64,000 nucleotides of DNA from Dickeya aquatica (GTDB taxonomy: Bacteria; Pseudomonadota; Gammaproteobacteria; Enterobacterales; Enterobacteriaceae). Each line of letters opens with the position of its first letter. The first letter of the stretch is position 1. Positions 35,974 to 42,895 of the stretch are shown one piece after another. The notes below the pieces were generated by a model. That model saw only the letters and a program-made list of their open reading frames with translations, was not told where the DNA came from and ran no database searches. The stretch is from positions 1,922,001-1,986,000 of the forward strand of contig NZ_LT615367.1 of the NCBI RefSeq assembly GCF_900095885.1, given 5' to 3'. The position numbers and the translations under genes are program-made.

Positions 35974-37095
35974 TCAGTTTGCCAGCGGTGCTTCCGGGTG
36001 TAAGCCTAACCAGCCGGGGGTCGGGTCGCCTTTGACTTCACCCACATACAAGCTCATTTGCGCCCGGAAACGTTCGACTGCGCCGCGATCGGACATAAAA
36101 TCGGCGAATGCCTGCGGGTTAGTGTTGCTGTATTCCCAGATGTGTTTGTAGCCTGCCGGAGGGGCGACATCGGTGCGAACAGACCACATGCGTGCAACCT
36201 GCGTCTGGGTTTGCGGGTCAAGCAGCCAGCTCAGGTACAGTTTCGCGCCCTCAGGGTGTTTGGCCTGTTTGAGGATGGCCGCACGCTGTGCCCAGGAGAC
36301 AAAGGGGTCGGTTTTCGGTAATACAAAGCGGGTGACGGCATTGGCGGCTGGCACAAGTGCGCCAGAGCTGGCAACGGTTGCGCTGTATTTGCCGGTGGTA
36401 ATTTGTGCCCCTGGTACGTTCGTGCCGCGCACATAGACAGGGTCTTGTTCTTGCAGTTTTTCAACATATTCCCAGCCGTATTTATCCACCACCTGTTTGT
36501 ACCAAAACAGTATGGCATCGTCGTCGTTAGGGTAGGCCAGAATCAGGTTGCCTTTCAGGTCAGGGCGCAGGTAGTCATTGGCTTCCCGCGGCCAGGATTT
36601 CTCGTTGAGTAACTGGGTGTTGACCAGATTACTAAAAGCAATGACGTAAGCGCCGGTCCAGGCACCATCGGCATCACGAAAAGCAGGGTAGACGCTGTCC
36701 CAGCCGACGGGCTTATAGTTAAGCAAGACGCCTTGTTTTTTCCAGCGTGGGAAATTCTGCACGGTTTGTAACTGCACGACATCCGCCACCAGCGTATTGG
36801 TTGCCAGTTGGTTATCAATGCGGGCGTCATGGTATTTGCTGTAATCGACGATGATGTTGAGTTTCATGCCGGGAAAACGGTTCTCAAATGCCTGCTTGAA
36901 CCCTGTTTGTTGAGACTGGACATCACCACCAGCATATACCGTTACGGTGCCGCCTTCTTTGAGCGCATTTTGGTAGATTTGATCCAGTGAGCGGGTATCC
37001 GGCGCGAGAGCGGCCTGGCTTTGCCAGGCACTGAATCCCGCCACGGTGGCCAGCACCAGTAGGGTTTTCTTCAGGTACTTCCCAGTGTATTGCAT
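35974..37095 (-). CDS. periplasmic binding protein of an iron/thiamine-type ABC transporter
   Basis: A 373-residue protein. Residues 1-29 form a signal peptide (KKTLLVLATVAGFSAWQSQAALA). The mature part shows the type 2 periplasmic fold: GGTVTVYAGGDVQSQQTGFKQ, ADVVQLQTVQNFPRWKKQG, AYVIAFSNLVNTQL and SWLLDPQTQTQVARMWSVR. It resembles Fe(III)- or thiamine-type solute binders. The start has AAGGAG at ideal spacing. No permease or ATPase gene is adjacent, so the partner must be elsewhere; the ligand is unknown. Confidence 0.85.
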   Translation of the reverse strand: MQYTGKYLKKTLLVLATVAGFSAWQSQAALAPDTRSLDQIYQNALKEGGTVTVYAGGDVQSQQTGFKQAFENRFPGMKLNIIVDYSKYHDARIDNQLATNTLVADVVQLQTVQNFPRWKKQGVLLNYKPVGWDSVYPAFRDADGAWTGAYVIAFSNLVNTQLLNEKSWPREANDYLRPDLKGNLILAYPNDDDAILFWYKQVVDKYGWEYVEKLQEQDPVYVRGTNVPGAQITTGKYSATVASSGALVPAANAVTRFVLPKTDPFVSWAQRAAILKQAKHPEGAKLYLSWLLDPQTQTQVARMWSVRTDVAPPAGYKHIWEYSNTNPQAFADFMSDRGAVERFRAQMSLYVGEVKGDPTPGWLGLHPEAPLAN

Positions 37096-37469
37096 TGTAG
37101 TCTCCTTGACTCATGGGGCATTCGTGCCGAGGTTTCATGGTGTTGCTGTGCCATCGGCCACGCGATAACAGGCACACCCTGCGGTGATGTGCTGACGGAC
37201 AGCCTAAGCGTATTAAGCCGAAAGCAACAGGAAGAAAAAATGAACGAATTGATTAAAAACATTGAATGATTTTGGTGCGGTGACTCTGGCCTGACTGCAT
37301 GACAAGAGCGTTAAAAATAAAAGATTCCCGCTGGTTACTCGGTTTTTTAGTATGTATTGACTGTATTTTTTACTTTAGAGCAGTCAATGATCTAAACGTA
37401 TGATGGTGTGATGAATATCACAGAAAAATGCCGCAAAACTGTTTAGCGAAAAGGAAAGCGCAGCAGGAA
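37096..37469. other. upstream region of the binding protein gene
   Basis: No gene seen. The part nearest 37095 should hold the promoter of the binding protein. The inverted pair TTGACTG and CAGTCAA (37357-37389) may be an operator. The rest is unremarkable. Confidence 0.35.
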
Positions 37470-37492
37470 AACGCCCTGACGGGCAGGGCGTT
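37470..37492 (-). terminator. terminator after the Ser-rich gene
   Basis: AACGCCCTG, loop, CAGGGCGTT; read leftward it is followed by TTTTCC, about ten bases after the stop at 37505. Confidence 0.75.
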
Positions 37493-37504
37493 CATCATGA
37501 CATG

Positions 37505-38110
37505 TCAGGCTGCCGTATTCACCAGGTTACCCTGAGAGGAGAATGACGCCAGTGAAGACGAGAAGCTTTGCAGGAACGTGGACAGAGAGGCATTGCTGCT
37601 GTCACCCCCCAGTGCACTGATCATCGAGCTGAAGGCACTCTGTAATGCGTTCAACTGGCTGCTGGAAACCGTACTGCTGCTGGAACTGGAGCCAGAGGAG
37701 AGTGCGCTGATTAGCGAGGATAAATCATTCTTCATCGGGTTGTCTGACAACGATGACGAGTTGGATGACGCACCCACGCTATGCAGTGTGTCCATTAGCG
37801 TATGCAAAAACGTTGCCACGGCCTCTTTGGCACTCGCAGAGGTTGTGTCAGAGGTGCTGCTGGTTGAGTCAGTGGATGATGAGGTGGAACTGGTGGCGCG
37901 GGTCGCCGTGCTGCTGTCAAGCGTGATACCGATGGAGGATAACGCACTGGCCAATGCGGCAAACAGCCCGCCTTCTTCATTATTTCCCTGTTTGCGATAA
38001 GGAATTGCGCTCACAGAGGAGGACGTGGAAGAGGAAGTGGCACTGGTGCCCGAAACCTGCATGATGGAGCTATATAAGCCTGAATAGCTGGAGGAAATAG
38101 ACATCACCAT
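37505..38110 (-). CDS. Ser-rich secreted-type protein, unknown
   Basis: A 201-residue protein with about a third Ser and much Thr and Ala, no Cys and no signal peptide. Two short helices are likely (GGLFAALASALSSIGITLD; LNALQSAFSSMISALGG), separated by Ser/Thr linkers. The start has AAGGAG seven bases upstream. Glycine/serine-rich, Cys-free, low-complexity composition is typical of type III harpins and effectors, and harpin genes lie 2 kb away. I found no hrp box. Function is unknown; a harpin-like role is inference. Confidence 0.75.
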   Translation of the reverse strand: MVMSISSSYSGLYSSIMQVSGTSATSSSTSSSVSAIPYRKQGNNEEGGLFAALASALSSIGITLDSSTATRATSSTSSSTDSTSSTSDTTSASAKEAVATFLHTLMDTLHSVGASSNSSSLSDNPMKNDLSSLISALSSGSSSSSSTVSSSQLNALQSAFSSMISALGGDSSNASLSTFLQSFSSSLASFSSQGNLVNTAA

Positions 38111-38322
38111 AATACTTCTCCTTATTATATTCGCCAGAAAATAGACTACTGCATGGTGCTTACTGAAATGTGTATGACTTACTGCGTTCTTTACCCAATT
38201 GCCTTATGCAAAAGATCCCATGAATAAAAACATGGCTCCATCTATGTATATAGAATAATTGAATTTATTTTACCATTGCGGCTAAAGTTTCCCTTGGTTT
38301 TGCCGATGTGAAAATATCTTTA

Positions 38323-38346
38323 AAAACGCCATGAAGGCGGTTTTTT
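38323..38346. terminator. intrinsic terminator
   Basis: AAACGCC, ATGA loop, GGCGGTTTTTT in the 535-base interval between the Ser-rich gene and the SDR gene. The interval otherwise holds no convincing gene; its first 200 bases should carry the Ser-rich gene promoter. Confidence 0.55.
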
Positions 38347-38645
38347 ATTATTTTATTAAAATGGAATGGTTTTTTTTTGATTCTTTTTCGTAAAGAAATC
38401 GAAAGCGAAAAATGACAATGTTAGTCAGTCGAAATAAAAAATCCGCAGAGTAAGGGATCTGTAAATTTATTATTCGCCAGCCATAATATTTGCAAAAAAA
38501 TCTGATCGGTGGTGGGAAATAGCCCGTCAGGTTCTTAACAAGGGGGCGAATCTTCCCCTTTGTCATAACGTGATGTGTCAGCGTTATTCTGAGCGGCTAT
38601 GCGGTGGTTGGGCCATCGGCGGTGCGGTGTGATGGCGAGCCGGTT

Positions 38646-39320
38646 TCACCAGGCCAGTGGCGTGCCTGCGTAGTCAACAAAGTGATGGCCGCCCTGGCCT
38701 TGATAACGGGCAATTTGTGCCAGCAGGCCGTTAACACTGGTTTCAATGCTCAACGGTGCATCCTGCCCGCCCAGATCGGTCTGTACCCACCCTGGATGAA
38801 GTGACAGCAATGTCACGTCGCGGTCTGCCAGTGCAACATGCAGGCTGCGAGTCAGCATATTCAGTGCCGCTTTGCTGGCGGCATAAAATGGTAACTCCGC
38901 CTGCGGGTTTTCCGTCAGGCTGCCCAGCCGTGAGGTCATAAAAGCGAGTGTTGCCTGCGGGGCCAGATGCGCTAAGAGCGCCGAGGCCATAGCAATAGGA
39001 GCCAGAGTGTTGGTGAGAAACAGTGGCAGCGCGGCTTGCGGTGTGATGGCCGCAGGCTCCTGATGTGCCGGGCCGTAAATGCCAGCGTTTATCAGGATAA
39101 GGTCAAACCTGTCGTGTGCCAGTGCCTGGCAGCAGGCTTCACGTTGTGCGCTATCCGTAATGTCAAGTGATAGCCAGTGTACTGGCAGCGCATCGGTGCT
39201 GGCCGAGACATGGCGGCGCGTTGCGCTGACATGGCAGCCCTGTTGATGCAATGCGCTGGCGATACCGAGCCCCAATCCGCGTGATGCGCCAATAATTAAG
39301 GCGCGCTGTACTGTACTCAT
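38646..39320 (-). CDS. short-chain dehydrogenase/reductase
   Basis: A 224-residue Rossmann-fold enzyme. The cofactor motif GASRGLG is at residues 11-17, INAGIYG at about 76-82, and the catalytic YAASK at about 146-150. It belongs to a small classical SDR subgroup acting on unknown substrates. It lies on the same strand as the harpin genes with 218 bases between, so co-regulation is uncertain. Confidence 0.88.
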   Translation of the reverse strand: MSTVQRALIIGASRGLGLGIASALHQQGCHVSATRRHVSASTDALPVHWLSLDITDSAQREACCQALAHDRFDLILINAGIYGPAHQEPAAITPQAALPLFLTNTLAPIAMASALLAHLAPQATLAFMTSRLGSLTENPQAELPFYAASKAALNMLTRSLHVALADRDVTLLSLHPGWVQTDLGGQDAPLSIETSVNGLLAQIARYQGQGGHHFVDYAGTPLAW

Positions 39321-39538
39321 TTGGTGAACTCCTGATCAATGCGAGGCGGGATAGGTGTGCAACAGAATAATGGCGGTGAGGGTATAACAGGTGGCGGCAT
39401 AACGGTACTGTTTGACGTTATCCTGATTTATGTTGCCCTCTGGCAACAGGGTGATAGCGTCGCTGAAGGGAAACCTTACCCGTGCCCCCCTGCGCCTGCT
39501 CTCATCGAGTTGCAGGCGCGAGGGGGCCAGGCATTGGT

Positions 39539-39865
39539 TTAGTACGCGTGGCGTTGTTTTTGCAGGCTAATCAGGTGGTCGGCAATCTGGCGGATAACCC
39601 AGAAGGCAGTTTGGCCGACGTCGCTGTTGATCTCCGGGTCAAGGGTGCTGTCCACGCTGTTTAAAAAATCAGCCTCCAGCGAATCGACAAAGGTATCGAA
39701 ATCGAACTGACCCGTGCGTGGCAGATCTTTCTGGTTTAAAACCAGGCTCAGGCGACGCGTCACCATGTGAATGGCGCGCTCAAACGCCTGACGTTGTGCC
39801 GGGGTAATATAGCCACCGTGTTCAACCAGATCCGTCCAGCGGGCAGGGGTGTCTTGTGTCTTCAT
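39539..39865 (-). CDS. small acidic protein downstream of hrpW, possible chaperone
   Basis: A 108-residue protein (MKTQDTPARWTDLVEHGG; QFDFDTFVDSLEADFLNSVD). It starts 12 bases after the hrpW stop, so it is probably co-transcribed and driven by the hrpW hrp box. It is acidic and helical. Small proteins next to hrpW in related bacteria are often type III chaperones; that is inference. No close family recognised. Confidence 0.65.
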   Translation of the reverse strand: MKTQDTPARWTDLVEHGGYITPAQRQAFERAIHMVTRRLSLVLNQKDLPRTGQFDFDTFVDSLEADFLNSVDSTLDPEINSDVGQTAFWVIRQIADHLISLQKQRHAY

Positions 39866-39877
39866 GGGCGTGTCCTC

Positions 39878-41458
39878 TTAGCTGACCTGCAAATGGGTGG
39901 ATTTAGGCACTTTATAGTGATTGTTGACGTTATCCAGATTGGCGTTTTTGACGTTGACGTTTAATCCTTCACTGTCACTTTTCACAAACGAGAATTTACC
40001 GTTTTGCGCATCGATATTACTCAGGTTGAGATTCCAGTTACCCTGCTGGCCGCCGTTGGTGCGCACGAAGGTGCCGAAATCTTTCACTTTGAAGTTATCG
40101 ACTTTGAAATTCGCATCCGCATTTAACTGGAACACCTTATCGGATGCCCCCTGCGCACTGCTGTTGGTGATGGTCACATTCGCCGGTTTGCCGCCGGTAT
40201 TACTTTTCACCGTCAGGGCGTCTTCGCCAACGTTGGTCCAGTGCACGTTATCAATTTTGGCGTCGCCATGCAGGTGGATACCATCGGCAGCGTTATTACC
40301 AAAAATCACATTTTTCACGCTGCCGCCATTAGCGACTTCAAACAGCGGCTTCTGGCCCTCTTTCTGGCTGCCGTCACCTAAGCCTGGCCCAGCAACGTAG
40401 GTTTTTCCTTTGCCATCAAACACTTCACCAGGGCCGACTGTGATGGGTTTATTGACCACAATCGCGTTAGCGTTATCCGCCACCGGAAACGCGACGGCTC
40501 CGGCTTTGCCCGTGTCCGCACTGCTGCTACCGCCGCCCACGGACGGAGTGGCCGGGCCCGCGGCAGACGGTGCTGCGCCGCCGCTACCGCCACCCACGGA
40601 CGGAGTGGCCGTGCCTGCGGCAGACGGTGCTGCGCCGCCGCCGCTACCGCCACCCACGGACGGAGTGGCCTGGCCTGCGGCAGACGGTGCTGCGCTGCTG
40701 CCGCTACCGCCACCCACGGACGGAATGGCCGGGCCCGCGGCAGACGGTGCTGCGCCGCCGCCGTTACCGCCACCCTCTTGTGGCTGACCAAACTGGTTTT
40801 TCTGGTTTTCCATCATCATGGCTATCAGGGACAGCAAAATTTTGAGCAGCGGATTGTCACTGATCTGTCCGCCACCGTCTTGCGTGGGCGAAATACCGTT
40901 ACCGAGCGTGCTTTCACCGGCATCCTGAAGCAGGGATTTACTTAACTCTTCCGGCCCGGAGCTTGCGCCAGAGCCGGAGGCTCCACCGCTTCCTTGTGTG
41001 CCAGAAAGGCCACCGCCAGCGCCATTTTGTAGCCCCTGACCGGATTGACTGCCGTCTTTGGGCATCAGGATATCCATCAGTCGGGTTAACAGGTCGCCAA
41101 GTGCATTTTGCCCCGGTGAACCGCCTGCCTGACTATGAGGCAGGCCGCCATTGCTGCCATTACTGTTACTATTGCCCGGCAGGCCACCCACACCGCCATT
41201 TCCCTGACCGCCGAGCGCATCACTGCTGCGCCCCAGCGGGTCGTTACCGGGGGGCTGTCCGTTGCCGTTATTTGCCATCCCCGGCAGTAATGCGCTGAGT
41301 ACCACGGCTAACGCCTGTAACAGTTTATCCTGCCCCTGGGACGGCGCGCCGGCTCCGCCCTTGTTACCGATACCGCTGTTGTTTAACGCGTCTGTGCCGC
41401 CCACACCGCCATTAAGCCCGGTGCGGGGAATACTGATGGTGATGCTGATATCCGCCAT
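39878..41458 (-). CDS. hrpW: HrpW-type harpin with pectate-lyase domain
   Basis: A 526-residue protein from MADISITISIPRTGLNGG at 41458 (an upstream ATG at 41521 lacks support). The N-terminal half is Gly/Ser/Asn-rich, Cys-free, with short helical stretches (LLQALAVVLSALLPG; LKILLSLIAMMMENQKNQF) typical of harpins. A linker of about 80 residues has four imperfect repeats. Residues about 320-526 form a pectate lyase family 3 beta-helix (VNKPITVGPGEVFDGKGKTY; GIHLHGDAKIDNVHWTN). HrpW is secreted by the Hrp type III system to the apoplast and binds pectate. A hrp box lies 92 bases upstream. Confidence 0.93.
   Translation of the reverse strand: MADISITISIPRTGLNGGVGGTDALNNSGIGNKGGAGAPSQGQDKLLQALAVVLSALLPGMANNGNGQPPGNDPLGRSSDALGGQGNGGVGGLPGNSNSNGSNGGLPHSQAGGSPGQNALGDLLTRLMDILMPKDGSQSGQGLQNGAGGGLSGTQGSGGASGSGASSGPEELSKSLLQDAGESTLGNGISPTQDGGGQISDNPLLKILLSLIAMMMENQKNQFGQPQEGGGNGGGAAPSAAGPAIPSVGGGSGSSAAPSAAGQATPSVGGGSGGGAAPSAAGTATPSVGGGSGGAAPSAAGPATPSVGGGSSSADTGKAGAVAFPVADNANAIVVNKPITVGPGEVFDGKGKTYVAGPGLGDGSQKEGQKPLFEVANGGSVKNVIFGNNAADGIHLHGDAKIDNVHWTNVGEDALTVKSNTGGKPANVTITNSSAQGASDKVFQLNADANFKVDNFKVKDFGTFVRTNGGQQGNWNLNLSNIDAQNGKFSFVKSDSEGLNVNVKNANLDNVNNHYKVPKSTHLQVS
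40520..40790 (-). repeat. in-frame tandem repeats in the HrpW linker
   Basis: Four imperfect direct repeats with a spacing of 57, 60 and 60 bases (marker CCCACGGACGGA at about 40536, 40593, 40653 and 40713). Each codes for about 20 residues of the form ATPSVGGGSGGAAPSAAGP. Lengths are multiples of three, so copy number can vary without loss of frame. Confidence 0.85.
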
Positions 41459-41550
41459 AATTCGCCTCTTTATTAACCCAGAAATTGAGATGCCGTTCCC
41501 GAAAGGGTGGTATGCCGTCATGCCTGACAGACAACGGCTCCACCATCAGG

Positions 41551-41578
41551 TGAGTGAAAAAAATGCCCGCCGGGTTCC
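41551..41578 (-). promoter_or_regulatory. hrp box upstream of hrpW
   Basis: Read leftward: GGAACC, 15 bases, TCACTCA, against the HrpL consensus GGAACC-N15/16-CCACNNA. The -35 part is perfect; the -10 part has one mismatch. It is 92 bases from the hrpW start. Confidence 0.75.
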
Positions 41579-41611
41579 ACTCTGGCGCAAAACGGGCGGG
41601 CACCGCGTGGA

Positions 41612-42658
41612 TCAGAACGTCGGAATGGCGGCCCCTGCGCCGGATGCTAACGGTGACGGAGCCTGGCCTGACAGGGCATCACCACCAGGGGATGATGTAT
41701 TGCTGCCAGAGCGCTGGGTGTTATTGTCCGTGTTGACGGCACTTACGCCGCCTGTTTGAGGGGCGGTGCCATTGGCGACAGGTGCGGTGGTGCCTGAGCT
41801 GGCAGGAGAATTCCCCGCCGCACTGCCCCCTGGCGCGCTAACCGGTGCGGAGCCTGCACCGCTGCCGCCTGAAGCACCGCCACCGGCCCCGCCTTGTGGC
41901 TGGCCAAACTGGTTTTTCTGGCTCTCCATCAGCATTGCCACCAGCGCCAGCAGAATTTTTAACAACGGGTTGTCGCTGATTTGACCGCCGCCGTCCTGTG
42001 TTGGGGCGATGCCATTACCCAGTCCATTCGCGCCAGTGTCTTGCAGCAGGGATTTACTTAATGCTTCCAGCCCCTGCGTGCCGCCCGCTGCCCCCGCGCC
42101 CTGTGCACCGGAGAGACCATCGCCACCGCCTGCGCCCCCTGTACCCCCTGTACCCTGAGCACCCGATGCGCCGTTTTTGGGGATCAGCATATCCAGCAGT
42201 TTGGTCAGGATATCGGTCAGCCCGTTCTGCCCCTGACTGCCGCTGGCACTATTGCCCAACCCACCACCAAGGCCGCTATCCAGCCCGCCGCCTGCGCCAC
42301 TCGCGCCCCCCAGTCCATTACCGGTATCCGCGCCGAATCCGTTGCCGGCCCCGCCGGCTGCGCCCAGTCCGCTATCCGCGCCGCCGCCAACACCGCCTGC
42401 GCCGCCCAGTCCGCTGCCCGCTGCGCCGCCGTTACCCTGTCCACCTGCGCCGTTGAGCAAATTGGGCAACAGTGCGGTTAGCACAACCGCCAGCGCTTCC
42501 AGCAACTGGTTTTCTTGTGCCGTCGATTTTTTGCCGCCCGCACCATTACCGCCCAGCCCGTTGCTCAGGCTATCCGTACCGCCTGCGCCCCCCACACCGC
42601 CTAAACCGCCGTTCAGGCCCGCGCCGGGAATACTGAGCGTGATATTGATATCCGCCAT
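41612..42658 (-). CDS. second harpin, HrpW-like without the pectate-lyase domain
   Basis: A 348-residue protein starting MADINITLSIPGAGLNGG, nearly matching the HrpW N-terminus. Shared blocks include LLEALAVVLTALLPN, LLDMLIPKNG, LSKSLLQDTG and APTQDGGGQISDNPLLKILL. Glycine exceeds a third of residues; there is no Cys. It ends after a Ser/Pro/Thr-rich tail, where HrpW has its linker and lyase domain. It looks like a tandem duplicate that lost, or never had, the enzymatic part. It should be Hrp-secreted. A hrp box precedes it at 42738. Confidence 0.88.
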   Translation of the reverse strand: MADINITLSIPGAGLNGGLGGVGGAGGTDSLSNGLGGNGAGGKKSTAQENQLLEALAVVLTALLPNLLNGAGGQGNGGAAGSGLGGAGGVGGGADSGLGAAGGAGNGFGADTGNGLGGASGAGGGLDSGLGGGLGNSASGSQGQNGLTDILTKLLDMLIPKNGASGAQGTGGTGGAGGGDGLSGAQGAGAAGGTQGLEALSKSLLQDTGANGLGNGIAPTQDGGGQISDNPLLKILLALVAMLMESQKNQFGQPQGGAGGGASGGSGAGSAPVSAPGGSAAGNSPASSGTTAPVANGTAPQTGGVSAVNTDNNTQRSGSNTSSPGGDALSGQAPSPLASGAGAAIPTF

Positions 42659-42737
42659 GGTTTCACCTCGATTTCATTACATTGTGGCTGCCTGCTATCA
42701 AATAACCGGCAGATGCACGGCGAATGCCGCTGTTTGC

Positions 42738-42765
42738 TGAGTAGGCAAAATGGGGCGACGGTTCC
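42738..42765 (-). promoter_or_regulatory. hrp box upstream of the second harpin
   Basis: Read leftward: GGAACC, 15 bases, CTACTCA. Perfect -35 part, one mismatch in the CCAC of the -10 part. It lies 80 bases from the harpin start and back-to-back with the dspE hrp box. Confidence 0.7.
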
Positions 42766-42824
42766 TGTGATTGTGCCTGTGCACGCAGGAGGTCTGGCGG
42801 GTGGGGCAAAAATCGGCGCAGGCT

Positions 42825-42852
42825 GGAACCGATGGGATGGGTATGCCACTTA
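42825..42852 (+). promoter_or_regulatory. hrp box upstream of dspE
   Basis: GGAACC at 42825, 15 bases, CCACTTA at 42846: a perfect match to the HrpL consensus, 44 bases before the dspE start. Confidence 0.92.
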
Positions 42853-42895
42853 GCCATCATCACCCCCATTCACCTTGAAGACAGGGAGCAGGCCA

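Noticed and set aside
38348..38566. 72-codon leftward ORF
   Set aside because: Low-complexity, aromatic-rich product, no ribosome binding site; looks like random translation of an AT-rich spacer.
40410..40787. 125-codon rightward Pro-rich ORF with repeats
   Set aside because: It is antisense to the Gly/Ser-rich HrpW repeats; the Pro-rich product is a by-product of the GC-rich repeat.
40520..40790. Possible CRISPR array
   Set aside because: Direct repeats are contiguous, vary in sequence, keep frame and lie inside hrpW; no unique spacers and no cas genes anywhere in the window.
42252..42740. 162-codon rightward Pro-rich ORF
   Set aside because: Antisense to the Gly-rich harpin gene; no independent start signal or homology.
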